DNA from: Pseudomonas gingeri
Lineage (GTDB): Bacteria; Pseudomonadota; Gammaproteobacteria; Pseudomonadales; Pseudomonadaceae
Reading direction: 5' to 3'
NCBI RefSeq assembly: GCF_013386115.1
Contig: NZ_JACAOR010000001.1
Location: forward strand, 524,639 to 588,638
DNA: 64,000 nt
The notes under the pieces are model-generated. The model made no database searches. It was not told where the DNA came from and saw only the letters and a list, made by a program, of their open reading frames with translations. Numbering within the stretch: position 1 is the first letter of the stretch; every line of letters starts with the position of its first letter. Shown here in pieces: positions 1 through 8,276 of this stretch. A program made the translations under genes and the position numbers.

Positions 1-773
1 GCAATCAGGATATCGCTGTCGCGGATATCCAGGCTCTCCTTGATGTTGGTGTAGCGGCCCTGGCCGCTGAAGTCGTAGGTGTTCTTGCGCACCTGGACTT
101 CGACCTCATGGTCACACCATGCCTCGAGCTTGCGCTTGAGGTGGTTGTTGAGGGTGACGTAGCTGATATAGCGCGACTGCACCGGCTTGATGGCGTGAGG
201 ATAAGGCTCCGGACCGTATTTCATCACGGTCTTTTCGCTGCTCCACATCAGGTCATGATCGCGCCAGATGACAAAACTGCCCATGTCGTGCTTGTCGCCA
301 TAGGCCTCGATGGCCAGGTACAGGGCCTGGGTGTAGATGATGTTTTCCGGGAGGGTGGCGTTTTCAACGATCACATAACGGATATCCAGCTTCTCCCAGA
401 GCTCGACAATCCGTCGGGCCAGCACCTGTGACGACTCGCGAATGGCGCTCAGCAGGCGTTGTTTTTCCTCCGGGGAAGCCGCGGTCTTTTGTCCGATCAG
501 CACGGCGTGGGAGTGTTCTATGAAATCGACCGTGTAATGGGGAACGCTATCGATGGCGTCGACACGAACCAGGGTGAAGATATCCTGGTAGATGCCTTTT
601 TCATAATCGTATGGCTTATTGAAGTTGCCTTTGTCGATCTTGATGTCATAACCAAGATCAAGATAGGAAGTCACTTCGTTACGCAGCAGGGTTTTGGCGA
701 GTTTCAAGGCTTCGACTGTAATACCGGATACCGCAACAGCATCAAATGATATAAATATGGCTCCAGCAGGCAT
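1..773 (-). CDS. Glycosyltransferase-like protein, N-terminal part, cut by the left window edge
   Basis: The reverse strand is open from 773 to the edge (about 257 codons, no stop). ATG at 773 follows a good Shine-Dalgarno (GAGGGA, about 7 nt upstream). An upstream in-frame GTG at 812 would add 13 residues (RINISILVEG) but has no clear ribosome site. The middle of the product reads RYVIVENATLPENI, then a segment with WRDHDLMWSSE and PYPHA. This order resembles the N-terminal Rossmann half of GT4-type glycosyltransferases, where an ENxxxxP segment is followed by an H/D-rich HDxxW segment. The C-terminal nucleotide-sugar half would lie outside the window, so substrate and role cannot be read. 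The first 250 bases of the gene are less GC-rich than the rest of the window. Family assignment is tentative; the coding call itself is firm. Confidence 0.5.
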   Translation of the reverse strand, partial: MPAGAIFISFDAVAVSGITVEALKLAKTLLRNEVTSYLDLGYDIKIDKGNFNKPYDYEKGIYQDIFTLVRVDAIDSVPHYTVDFIEHSHAVLIGQKTAASPEEKQRLLSAIRESSQVLARRIVELWEKLDIRYVIVENATLPENIIYTQALYLAIEAYGDKHDMGSFVIWRDHDLMWSSEKTVMKYGPEPYPHAIKPVQSRYISYVTLNNHLKRKLEAWCDHEVEVQVRKNTYDFSGQGRYTNIKESLDIRDSDILI

Positions 774-1397
774 GGCAGATCCCTCAACCAATATTGATAT
801 GTTGATTCTCACGCACTCAGAATGGCTAGCTTCAAATCAGGTACGGACGTGGAGACGCATCAAGTTGTTCACTCAATGACATCTAAATGCCATCGGCTTT
901 CTCCAGAAATTTATCGCAGGCAGATACCTGCCCGCCTCGGGCATTGGCGTTAATACAGGGAGAAACTCAACTCAGCGGATGTGACAACATCGTTCGACAG
1001 TCGGGTCTTTTCGGTTCAGGCGCAGACGTACGGATAGTTCATCAGGGCTCATGCTCTTTATCCTTTGCGGGATCTTGTTTTGAAGAGCTTTGTAGGCAAC
1101 ATTTCGTAATAAACCTACTCGTCTGTACGAGTTAAATCAACCGTCCAGTCGACATATTTTGAAATTTTTTAATCATGGCAAAATGCCCTTTGTTTAACCC
1201 CGATCTTGAGCCTGGTGACCTATGGGGTGAGTGGGCTTGGCAAACCCTGCCCCTACAGGTTACGTGGCGTTTTCAGGATTCCGGTTCCCTGGCTGATCGA
1301 CATCAGAGCCGGCCCGCTCAGCGCAAGATGATTGACGCTCGCAAACTCACGTAATAATTTAAGTTACGTCAAATGCCAGCCAAGTAGCCGAACCGCC
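774..1397. other. Long intergenic region without a convincing gene
   Basis: This 624-base gap lies between the divergent glycosyltransferase-like gene and the methyltransferase gene. It is more A/T-rich than its surroundings, especially at 1080-1180 and 1345-1370. It must hold promoters for both flanking genes, but I cannot pick a clear -35/-10 pair. A plus-strand reading frame at 887-1135 has no ribosome site and no recognisable protein features. A 59-codon frame at 1175-1354 is listed separately with low confidence. Confidence 0.4.
1175..1354 (+). CDS. Possible small ORF of unknown function
   Basis: An ATG at 1175 opens 59 codons ending at TAA 1352-1354. The product starts [10 protein letters not shown] and contains several Trp ([10 protein letters not shown]). 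It has no signal peptide or membrane segment, and I recognise no family. There is no clear Shine-Dalgarno; the stretch before the ATG is a T-rich run. It ends 43 bases before the methyltransferase start. It could equally be a chance frame or a remnant. Confidence 0.15.
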   Translation: MAKCPLFNPDLEPGDLWGEWAWQTLPLQVTWRFQDSGSLADRHQSRPAQRKMIDARKLT

Positions 1398-2018
1398 ATG
1401 ACCGAATTCTGGGAAAACGCCTTTACCGAAAACCAGCTGATGTGGGGCTTCGAGCCGACCGCCTCGGCCCTCCTCGCCAGGGACAGCTTCGTGCGCGCCG
1501 GCGTCAGGGATGTGTTGATCCCCGGCATCGGCTATGGCCGGAACGCCGGGGTGTTTCTTGACCGGGGCATGTCCGTCACCGGCATCGAGATCTCCGATAC
1601 GGCCATCGCCCTCGCCCGCTCGCAACTGGGCCTGCAGATTCCCATTCACCAGGGCTCGGTCACCGACATGCCGTACGACAGTCGGCAGTACGACGGCATC
1701 TTCTGTTACGGATTGATCTATCTGCTCGATGCCGCCGGGCGCGCCAAGCTGCTGCGGGACTGCTACCGACAACTGGCAGCGGGCGGACAGATGATTTTCA
1801 CCGTGATCTCGAAGAAGGCGCCGATGTACGGCCAGGGCCGGCTGTTGGCAGAGGACTGCTACGAAAGAGCGCCCGGACTGCCGATGTTTTTCTACGACGC
1901 CGCGTCGGTCGAGCGCGAGTTCGGTGCCTATGGGCTGGCAGGGTTCGGCGAAATCGACGAGCCGGCAGGCGCTGGCAGCCTGCCGTTTATCCATGTGACC
2001 TGCCGCAAGGGCGACTGA
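1398..2018 (+). CDS. SAM-dependent class I methyltransferase
   Basis: The 206-aa product starts [10 protein letters not shown] at ATG 1398. The frame is open further upstream, but the sequence before this Met is not protein-like. Motif I of class I methyltransferases is visible at about residues 39-50 ([11 protein letters not shown]), followed by the acidic ribose-binding position in TGIEIS (Glu64). A motif II-like stretch ([12 protein letters not shown]) and a motif III-like stretch (LAAGGQMIF) follow. The layout matches small-molecule methyltransferases of the Methyltransf_11/25 or thiopurine-methyltransferase-like type; the acceptor is unknown. The gene stands alone, convergent with the efflux operon (26 bases between stops). 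It is well separated from the peptide cluster, so a tailoring role there is possible but unsupported. Confidence 0.8.
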   Translation: MTEFWENAFTENQLMWGFEPTASALLARDSFVRAGVRDVLIPGIGYGRNAGVFLDRGMSVTGIEISDTAIALARSQLGLQIPIHQGSVTDMPYDSRQYDGIFCYGLIYLLDAAGRAKLLRDCYRQLAAGGQMIFTVISKKAPMYGQGRLLAEDCYERAPGLPMFFYDAASVEREFGAYGLAGFGEIDEPAGAGSLPFIHVTCRKGD

Positions 2019-2043
2019 GCCGGCCCGTCGCCCTCCTCCAGGC

Positions 2044-3609
2044 TCAATGGGCGTCCGCCGATGGCTGTTTCGGCGGCTGGACCTTGCGCATCAGCGGCAC
2101 CAGCGCCGTCGCGAAGACAAAGCAGACCATGATCACCAGGAAGGCATCGGCGTAGGTCAGCGTCTGCGCTTCGCGCCAGGTCAGCGCCCACAGTTGGCGC
2201 AAGGCGATCTGGCTGGCATCGAGGCTGTTCTGGCCCAGCACCTGGGCGTTGTCGCTCAACTGTTCGAGCCAGAGGTTCATGCTTTCATTGCGAATGTTCA
2301 GGTGTTCCGCCAGGCGCAGGAAATGCAGGTTGGTGCGGTCGTTGAGCACCGTGGCACAGGCCGCGATACCAATGGCCCCGCCCAGGTTGCGCATCAGGTT
2401 GAACAGCCCCGAGGCGAGTTTCAGCCGGGCCGGCGCCAGGGCGCCCAGGGTCAGGGTCACGGTAGGTGCCACCGTCAGCTGTTGGGCAAACCCGCGTATC
2501 GCCTGCGGCAGCAACAGCTCCTTGGCGCCCCAGTCATGGGTGATCGGCGCGAAGTTCCACATCGACAGGCCGAACAGGGCCAGGCCGATCATCAGGATCC
2601 AGCGCAAGTCGATACGGTTGGCCAGGAAGGCGTACACCGGAATTGCCAGCAACTGGAAGATGCCCGTGGAAAACACCGCCAGGCCGATGTCGAACGCGCC
2701 GTAGCCGCGCACCCGGCCGAGAAACAGCGGCGTCAGGTAGATGGTGGCGAAGATGCCGATGCCGGTAATGAACGAGAACAGGCAACCCAGGGCGAAGTTG
2801 CGGTCACCCAGGGCGCGCAGGTCGACAATCGGTTCCTCGATCTCCAGGCAGCGCCAGATGAACAGCGCCCCGCTCACCGCGGCCACCCAGGCGGTGGTGG
2901 TGATGGTGCTGTCACTGAACCAGTTCCAGCGCGGTCCCTCCTCCAGGGTGTATTCCAGGCAGCCGAGGAACACCGCCATCAGCACGATGCCGATGTAGTC
3001 GGCGCCCTTGAGCAGCGCCGGATTCGGCTTGTCGACCTTGACCAGCATCGGCACGGCCAGGGTGACGAACAGGCCGGGCACCAGGTTGATGTAGAACAGC
3101 CAGTGCCAGGAGGATATATCGGTGATCAGGCCGCCCACCGCCGGGCCGAGGGTCGGGGCCAGCGACGCGATCGCGCCGATGGTCGAGGCGGCGACGATCC
3201 GCTGCTTGCCGCCGAAGTAGATAAAGGCTGTGGTGAACACCAGCGGAATCATCGAACCGCCCAGGAAACCCTGCAATGCCCGAAAGGCGATCATGCTCTG
3301 GATATTCCAGGCCATGGCACACAACAGGCTGGTCAGGGTGAAGCCCGCGGCGGACGCGGCGAACAGCCAGCGGGTGCTCATGACCCGCGACAGCCAGCCC
3401 GACAGCGGGATGACGATGATCTCCGCGATCAGGTAGGCCGTCTGCACCCAGGCGGTGTCGTCCGCGCCGGCCGAAAGGCCGCCGCCGATGTCCTTCAACG
3501 AGGCGGAAACGATCTGGATGTCGATCAGCGCGATGAACATGCCGACACACATGCAGGCGAAGGCCGCGACCTTCTGCCGGGTGGTCAGCGTCGGCAGCTC
3601 GCTGCTCAT
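2044..3609 (-). CDS. EmrB/QacA-family (DHA2) MFS multidrug efflux transporter
   Basis: The 521-aa product of about 14 membrane segments starts MSSELPTLTT at ATG 3609. The frame extends upstream only as a shadow of the emrA-like gene. The start overlaps the emrA-like stop by 4 bases (ATGA), so translation is coupled. The first helix has the DHA2 pattern ALIDIQIVSASL, followed by DDTAWVQTAYLIAE and the motif C-like GPAVGG stretch typical of drug/H+ antiporters. Family members pair with an HlyD-type adaptor (EmrA) and an outer-membrane channel to export hydrophobic compounds across the whole envelope. No outer-membrane channel gene is present here. The operon is headed by an HxlR repressor, so inducible expression is likely. 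Substrate unknown. Confidence 0.93.
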   Translation of the reverse strand: MSSELPTLTTRQKVAAFACMCVGMFIALIDIQIVSASLKDIGGGLSAGADDTAWVQTAYLIAEIIVIPLSGWLSRVMSTRWLFAASAAGFTLTSLLCAMAWNIQSMIAFRALQGFLGGSMIPLVFTTAFIYFGGKQRIVAASTIGAIASLAPTLGPAVGGLITDISSWHWLFYINLVPGLFVTLAVPMLVKVDKPNPALLKGADYIGIVLMAVFLGCLEYTLEEGPRWNWFSDSTITTTAWVAAVSGALFIWRCLEIEEPIVDLRALGDRNFALGCLFSFITGIGIFATIYLTPLFLGRVRGYGAFDIGLAVFSTGIFQLLAIPVYAFLANRIDLRWILMIGLALFGLSMWNFAPITHDWGAKELLLPQAIRGFAQQLTVAPTVTLTLGALAPARLKLASGLFNLMRNLGGAIGIAACATVLNDRTNLHFLRLAEHLNIRNESMNLWLEQLSDNAQVLGQNSLDASQIALRQLWALTWREAQTLTYADAFLVIMVCFVFATALVPLMRKVQPPKQPSADAH

Positions 3610-4754
3610 GGCCGGCCGGCCTGGGCAACGGCGGCCATCGGCTCGGGCTTGTCGAGGGTGTTCACTTCGGTCATGACCGACAGGCCGGGGCGCAAGGCGC
3701 CGAAGTCGGCATCCTCGCCATCCAGACGAATCCGCACCGGCACGCGCTGGACGATCTTGGTGAAGTTGCCGGTGGCGTTCTCCGGCGGCAGCACGCTGAA
3801 TTGTGCGCCGGTGGCCGGCGCCAGGCTGTCGATATGGCCGTGGAATTCCCGGCCCGGCAGGATATCGGCCTTGACGCTGACCGCCTGGCCGACCTGCATG
3901 CGGGCCAACTGGTCTTCCTTGAAGTTGGCGTCGACCCACAGGCCATGGGCCGGGACCACCGAGATCAGCTGGCTGCCGGCGGCGGCATAAGCCCCGACCT
4001 TGGCCCGGCGGTTGCCGACATAACCGTCCACTGGGGCGCGCAACTCGGTGTAGCCCAGGTTCAATCGCGCCTGGTCAAGTTCGGCCTGGGCCTGTTCGAG
4101 CATGGCCTGGGCCTGTTGCCGCTGGGTATCGATCACCGCCAGTTGCCGACGGGCCGCCAGCAGCCCCGCCTGGGCGTGGGACCGTTCGGCCTGGGCGGTC
4201 TTCCAGGTGGCGTCGGCGCGCTGGGCGCTTTCGACGGAAACCGCCTGGCTGCGCACCAGGGTCTGGTAGCGCGCATGATCGTCATGGGCCCGCTGGGCTT
4301 CGGCCTCGCTGGCATCGATCTGCGAGCCGGCCTGGCTGATCAGCGCCTGCTGCAATTGCTCGGTGGCCGCCAGGTTGGCCAGGCTCGCCCGTTGTGCGGC
4401 CACGGCACCCTCGGCCTTGGCCAGCGCGGTGCGATAGTCACGGACATCGATCCGCGCCAGCAGGTCGCCGGCCTTGACGAACTGGTTGTCGACCACCGCC
4501 ACCTCGGTGATATAGCCCGGCACCTTGGCGCTGATCACCGTGACCTCGGCACCGATATAAGCATCGTCGGTGTCTTCGATAAACCGCCCGGCCAACCACC
4601 AGTGACTGCCGTAGGCCGCCGCGCCGGCGACGGCCAGGGCGAGCACGGCCAGGCGCACGAGCTTTTTCCTGCTGGCCGGGGCGGCTGGAGCGACGGCGGC
4701 CGCTTCTTGAGCGGGTGTAACTTGGCCGGGTGCAACGCGGACTTGAGCGTCCAT
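3606..4754 (-). CDS. EmrA/HlyD-family membrane fusion (periplasmic adaptor) protein
   Basis: The 382-aa product starts MDAQVRVAPG at ATG 4754. It has an Ala/Pro-rich cytoplasmic leader, one membrane anchor at about residues 31-50, then the conserved adaptor entry TDDAYIGAEVTVISAKVPGY. A long Ala/Gln-rich coiled-coil hairpin runs from roughly residue 100 to 220. The second biotinyl-lipoyl half follows (LRAPVDGYVGNR), then a beta-barrel region (WVDANFKEDQLARM). It bridges the EmrB-type pump to an outer-membrane channel. It lies 23 bases downstream of the HxlR gene and overlaps the transporter gene by 4 bases, giving a three-gene operon. Confidence 0.93.
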   Translation of the reverse strand: MDAQVRVAPGQVTPAQEAAAVAPAAPASRKKLVRLAVLALAVAGAAAYGSHWWLAGRFIEDTDDAYIGAEVTVISAKVPGYITEVAVVDNQFVKAGDLLARIDVRDYRTALAKAEGAVAAQRASLANLAATEQLQQALISQAGSQIDASEAEAQRAHDDHARYQTLVRSQAVSVESAQRADATWKTAQAERSHAQAGLLAARRQLAVIDTQRQQAQAMLEQAQAELDQARLNLGYTELRAPVDGYVGNRRAKVGAYAAAGSQLISVVPAHGLWVDANFKEDQLARMQVGQAVSVKADILPGREFHGHIDSLAPATGAQFSVLPPENATGNFTKIVQRVPVRIRLDGEDADFGALRPGLSVMTEVNTLDKPEPMAAVAQAGRP

Positions 4755-4777
4755 GGTGAGTGACCTCTGCAAACAGA

Positions 4778-5299
4778 TTAATTGGGGAACGGACTGACCA
4801 GGGTGTCGTCCAGCGGTTGGGCCTGGCCGGTTCGCACGCGCCACTGGCTCAGCTCGTCGGCGTCCGCGGTGACATGGACCCGGTGACCTTCGCGGGTGAT
4901 GCGCTTGCCGGTATTGGCATCCATCAGTGCCAGGTCCACCGGTTGGCCGGTGGCCTCATCGGCCAGGTAGACCCTGCGCGAACCTTTGGCATGCTTCGCC
5001 CCCCAGGCCATGAGGGTCAGGATCACCGGCCGCAGATCGCGACCGGCCTCGGTGAGGTGGTATTCGTAACGTGGCGGCTTGTCCTGGTAAGGGCGCCGTT
5101 CCAGCAGGCCGCCGAGTACCAGGTCGTTCAGACGCCGGGTCAGGGTGTTGGTGGCAATGCCCAGGCTGTTGAGGAAATCATCGAAACGGCGCAGCCCATA
5201 AAAGGCGTCGCGCAGGATCAACAGGCTCCAGCCATCCCCCAACTGCTCCAGGGCTCGGGCAACAGGACAAGGCATCGGGTGAAAGCTGGCTCTTTTCAT
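4778..5299 (-). CDS. HxlR-family winged-helix transcriptional regulator
   Basis: The 173-aa product starts MKRASFHPMP at ATG 5299, with a strong ribosome site (GGAGG, 5 nt upstream). The N-terminal 100 residues carry the HxlR layout: CPVARALEQLGDGWSLLILR, then FDDFLNSLGIATNTLTRRL for the recognition helix, and RYEYHLTEAGRDL for the wing. HxlR proteins are dimeric regulators that often respond to small electrophiles or xenobiotics. The C-terminal 60 residues form an extra domain with no family I can name. It is the first gene of the efflux operon. A near-perfect palindrome (5346-5372) sits in its promoter region, so autoregulation with emrAB-like genes is likely. Confidence 0.92.
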   Translation of the reverse strand: MKRASFHPMPCPVARALEQLGDGWSLLILRDAFYGLRRFDDFLNSLGIATNTLTRRLNDLVLGGLLERRPYQDKPPRYEYHLTEAGRDLRPVILTLMAWGAKHAKGSRRVYLADEATGQPVDLALMDANTGKRITREGHRVHVTADADELSQWRVRTGQAQPLDDTLVSPFPN

Positions 5300-5345
5300 G
5301 ATCGCCTCCGCTGCGGGCGATAAAAATTACACTCATAATATTTCA

Positions 5346-5372
5346 TAGCGACTTGCATTATGCAAGTCGCTA
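5346..5372. promoter_or_regulatory. Palindromic operator in the HxlR/RidA divergent promoter region
   Basis: Two perfect 12-base inverted arms (TAGCGACTTGCA and TGCAAGTCGCTA) are separated by TTA. The site lies 47 bases upstream of the HxlR start and about 100 bases upstream of the RidA start. On the minus strand a TTGCAT box inside the palindrome and an A/T-rich TATTAT box downstream could form the HxlR promoter, so bound protein would block polymerase. The HxlR protein is the natural candidate binder. Confidence 0.75.
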
Positions 5373-5469
5373 TTTTCCAGTGTGCAAAGCCGCTCGTCGG
5401 GGATGCGATATTTCGCCGTGGGCTTATACTGCCGGCCTTGCTGAATACTCCGTCGAACAAGAGATCCCC

Positions 5470-5850
5470 ATGGCAAACCAAGACATCACCTTCATTCCCG
5501 ATCCCGACGCGGACTCCATCTCCTCCGACGTCGCCGGTTTCGGCGGCCTGCTGGTCTCCACCCAGATCCCCACCCGCGCCGATGGCAGCCTGGAGCTGGG
5601 CGATATCAGCCGGCAGAGCGAATGCACCCTGCAGGCGCTCAAGGTCGCACTGGAAAAGGCCGGCAGTTCGCTGGATCGGGTCCTGCACCTGACCATCTAC
5701 CTCACCGATATCGCTGACCGACCGGCTTTCAACGAGGTCTACAAACGCTTTTTCGCCAAGCCCTGGCCGGTGCGCGCCGCCGTTGGCGTGGCGGCGCTCG
5801 GCGTCGAGGGCATGAAAGTGGAAGTCACCGCGATGGCCGCAAAGGCCTAG
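5470..5850 (+). CDS. RidA/YjgF/YER057c-family protein
   Basis: The 126-aa product starts MANQDITFIP at ATG 5470; the longer frame from 5353 crosses promoter sequence and is rejected. Family features are the VAGFGGLLVSTQIPT segment, SECTLQALKVALEKAGSSLD, the strand VLHLTIYLTDIADRPAFNEV, and RAAVGVAALGVEGMKVEVT with the expected Arg before the final strands. RidA proteins are small trimers that hydrolyse reactive enamine/imine intermediates from PLP enzymes; many paralogues have other or unknown roles. This copy is divergent from the HxlR efflux operon and shares its promoter region, so it may be under the same palindromic operator. Confidence 0.9.
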   Translation: MANQDITFIPDPDADSISSDVAGFGGLLVSTQIPTRADGSLELGDISRQSECTLQALKVALEKAGSSLDRVLHLTIYLTDIADRPAFNEVYKRFFAKPWPVRAAVGVAALGVEGMKVEVTAMAAKA

Positions 5851-5871
5851 AAACAACCTGGACCCAAATGG

Positions 5872-6023
5872 GTGGGAGCGGGTCTGCATGAAAATGGGCC
5901 TGTGTGTGAGCAGGCTTGTGTATGAAAGGGTCTTCTGTGGGAGCGGGCTTGCCCGCGAAGAGGCCCTTGAGGGCGCCAAAAAGCCTCGCGGCTTCGCGGC
6001 GCCCCGACACCCCCGCTCCCACA
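5872..6023. repeat. Pseudomonas REP elements: one partial and one inverted pair
   Basis: A complete REP core (GTGGGAGCGGGCTTGCCCGC) begins at 5937. Its outer arm TGTGGGAGCGGG (5936-5947) is matched by the inverted CCCGCTCCCACA at 6012-6023, giving a REP pair with secondary hairpins between. A degenerate extra copy (GTGGGAGCGGGTCTGC) lies at 5872-5887. Such elements are scattered in Pseudomonas intergenic regions. Here they lie after the RidA stop and may act in mRNA stability or termination. Confidence 0.85.
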
Positions 6024-6123
6024 AGTCCGCTTACTCCCAGCCGCCACCCGGCAGCAATAAGTGCCGCCAGGCCGTTTCGCCGCTACAATGCCCGCCTTGA
6101 CCGTGAAGCCTGACTAAAAAAAC

Positions 6124-8115
6124 ATGTCCCTACCCAAGCATCACCTGGAATTGCTCAGCCCTGCCCGCGATGTGGCGATTGCCCGCGAGGCCATCCTGCA
6201 CGGCGCCGATGCCGTGTATATCGGCGGCCCGAGCTTCGGCGCCCGCCACAACGCCTGCAACGAAGTGAGCGATATCGCCCAGTTGGTGGAGTTCGCCCGG
6301 CGTTACCACGCCCGGGTCTTCACCACCATCAACACCATCCTGCACGACAACGAGCTGGAGCCGGCCCGCAAGCTGATCCACCAGCTCCACGATGCCGGCG
6401 TCGATGCGCTGATCGTCCAGGACCTGGGGGTGATGGAGCTGGATATCCCGCCTATCGAGCTGCATGCCAGCACCCAGACCGATATCCGCACCCTGGCCCG
6501 GGCCAAATTTCTCGACCAGGCCGGCTTTTCCCAACTGGTGCTGGCCCGCGAGCTGAACCTGCAGGAGATCCGCGCGATTGCCGACGAGACCGACGCGGCC
6601 ATCGAGTTCTTCATCCACGGCGCGTTGTGCGTGGCGTTTTCCGGCCAGTGCAATATCTCCCATGCGCAGAATGGCCGCAGCGCCAACCGTGGCGACTGCT
6701 CCCAGGCCTGCCGCCTGCCCTATACCCTCAAGGACGACCAGGGTCGCGTGGTCGCCTTTGAAAAACACCTGCTGTCGATGAAGGACAACAACCAGAGCGC
6801 CAACCTGCGCGCCCTGGTCGATGCCGGCGTGCGCTCGTTCAAGATCGAGGGCCGCTACAAGGACATGGGCTATGTGAAGAACATCACCGCCTACTACCGC
6901 CAGCGCCTCGACGAAATCCTCGATGACCGCCCGGACCTGGCCCGTGCTTCCAGCGGACGTACCGCGCATTTCTTCCTGCCGGATCCGGAAAAGACCTTCC
7001 ACCGCGGCAGCACCGACTACTTCGTCAGCGACCGCAAGATCGATATCGGCGCCTTCGACACCCCGACTTTCACAGGCCTGCCGGTCGGCGTGGTGGAGAA
7101 AGCCGGCAAGCGTGACCTGCAGGTGGTGACCTTCGAGCCGCTGTCCAACGGTGACGGCCTCAACGTGCTGGTCAAGCGCGAAGTGGTGGGTTTCCGCGCC
7201 AATATCGCCGAACCCAGGGGCGAATTCGAAGAGGATGGCGAGAAACGCTATCGCTACCGCGTCGAACCCAACGAAATGCCGGCCGGCCTGCACAGCCTGC
7301 GGCCGAACCATCCGTTGAACCGCAACCTCGACCACAACTGGCAGCAGGCCCTGCTGAAGAACTCCGCCGAGCGTCGCGTCGGTCTTTCCTGGCTGGCCCG
7401 CCTGCGCGAGGACCGCCTGGAGCTGACCGCCACCAGCGAGGAAGGCATCAGCGCCAGCGTCGCCCTGGACGGTCCGTTCGGCGTGGCCAACAAGCCGGAA
7501 CAGGCCCTGGAGCAACTGCACGACCTGCTCGGCCAACTGGGCACCACCCAGTACCACGCCACGGCCATCGAACTGGATGCACCCCAGGCGTTCTTCATTC
7601 CCAACTCGCAGCTCAAGACCTTGCGCCGCGAAGTGATCGAAGCCCTGACCACCGCGCGGATCGCCGCTCACCCCCGTGGCGGGCGCAAGGCCGAGACCAG
7701 TCCGCCGCCGGTGTACCCGGAATCGCACCTGTCGTTCCTGGCCAACGTCTACAACCAGAAGGCCCGCGACTTCTACCACCGTCACGGCGTCAAGCTGATC
7801 GACGCCGCCTTCGAGGCCCACGAGGAAACCGGCGAAGTACCGGTGATGATCACCAAGCACTGCCTGCGTTTCTCCTTCAACCTGTGTCCGAAACAGGCCA
7901 AGGGCGTCACCGGCGTGCGCACCAAGGTCGCGCCGATGCAGTTGATCCACGGGGACGAAGTGCTGACGTTGAAGTTCGACTGCAAGCCTTGCGAAATGCA
8001 TGTGGTCGGCAAGATCAAGGGGCATATCCTCGACCTGCCGCAACCGGGCAGCGCGGTGGTCGGCCATATCAGCCCCGCCGATCTGCTCAAGACCATCCCT
8101 CGCGCTCCACACTGA
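6124..8115 (+). CDS. rlhA: U32-family RlhA-type protein (23S rRNA 5-hydroxycytidine synthase)
   Basis: The 663-aa product starts MSLPKHHLEL at ATG 6124. The N-terminal half is the U32 peptidase-type barrel (ELLSPARDVAIAREAI, DAVYIGGPSFGAR, ELHASTQTDI). Four cysteines at 169, 176, 192 and 196 match the Fe-S ligands of the family. SFKIEGRYKDMGYV follows. Length separates it from the shorter TrhP/YegQ type (about 450 aa): a long C-terminal extension with further cysteines (FNLCPKQAKGV, FDCKPCEMHVVGKI) matches E. coli RlhA/YdcP, about 650 aa. RlhA acts in hydroxylation of C2501 of 23S rRNA using prephenate-linked chemistry. It appears monocistronic, flanked by REP sequence upstream and a hairpin downstream. 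Orthology is inferred from architecture. Confidence 0.88.
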   Translation: MSLPKHHLELLSPARDVAIAREAILHGADAVYIGGPSFGARHNACNEVSDIAQLVEFARRYHARVFTTINTILHDNELEPARKLIHQLHDAGVDALIVQDLGVMELDIPPIELHASTQTDIRTLARAKFLDQAGFSQLVLARELNLQEIRAIADETDAAIEFFIHGALCVAFSGQCNISHAQNGRSANRGDCSQACRLPYTLKDDQGRVVAFEKHLLSMKDNNQSANLRALVDAGVRSFKIEGRYKDMGYVKNITAYYRQRLDEILDDRPDLARASSGRTAHFFLPDPEKTFHRGSTDYFVSDRKIDIGAFDTPTFTGLPVGVVEKAGKRDLQVVTFEPLSNGDGLNVLVKREVVGFRANIAEPRGEFEEDGEKRYRYRVEPNEMPAGLHSLRPNHPLNRNLDHNWQQALLKNSAERRVGLSWLARLREDRLELTATSEEGISASVALDGPFGVANKPEQALEQLHDLLGQLGTTQYHATAIELDAPQAFFIPNSQLKTLRREVIEALTTARIAAHPRGGRKAETSPPPVYPESHLSFLANVYNQKARDFYHRHGVKLIDAAFEAHEETGEVPVMITKHCLRFSFNLCPKQAKGVTGVRTKVAPMQLIHGDEVLTLKFDCKPCEMHVVGKIKGHILDLPQPGSAVVGHISPADLLKTIPRAPH

Positions 8116-8117
8116 GC

Positions 8118-8138
8118 GAACGGCCAGGACGGCCGTTC
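8118..8138 (+). terminator. Hairpin just after the rlhA stop
   Basis: An 8-bp inverted repeat GAACGGCC / GGCCGTTC encloses a 5-base loop directly after the rlhA stop codon. No T-run follows, so it is at best a weak or Rho-assisted terminator, or an mRNA 3' end stabiliser. Confidence 0.4.
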
Positions 8139-8276
8139 TCGTCCCGGGCATAAATAAAGTCGTCGGCAACGCCCGCAAGGCTTGCATATCGACTCGTAGC
8201 CCTCTTCAATGAGCAGGCCCCACCCGACCCGATTCCCCGGTGTCGGGTACCTGTTCATGGATGAGCAAGCTTCGAT

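Noticed and set aside
887..1135. 82-codon plus-strand frame in the left intergenic region
   Set aside because: No ribosome site, no recognisable segment; A/T-rich non-coding composition around it.
2047..3990. Plus-strand frame opposite the EmrB-like gene
   Set aside because: The EmrB/EmrA products have clear membrane segments and motifs; the opposite frame is Gly/Arg/Gln-rich without features.
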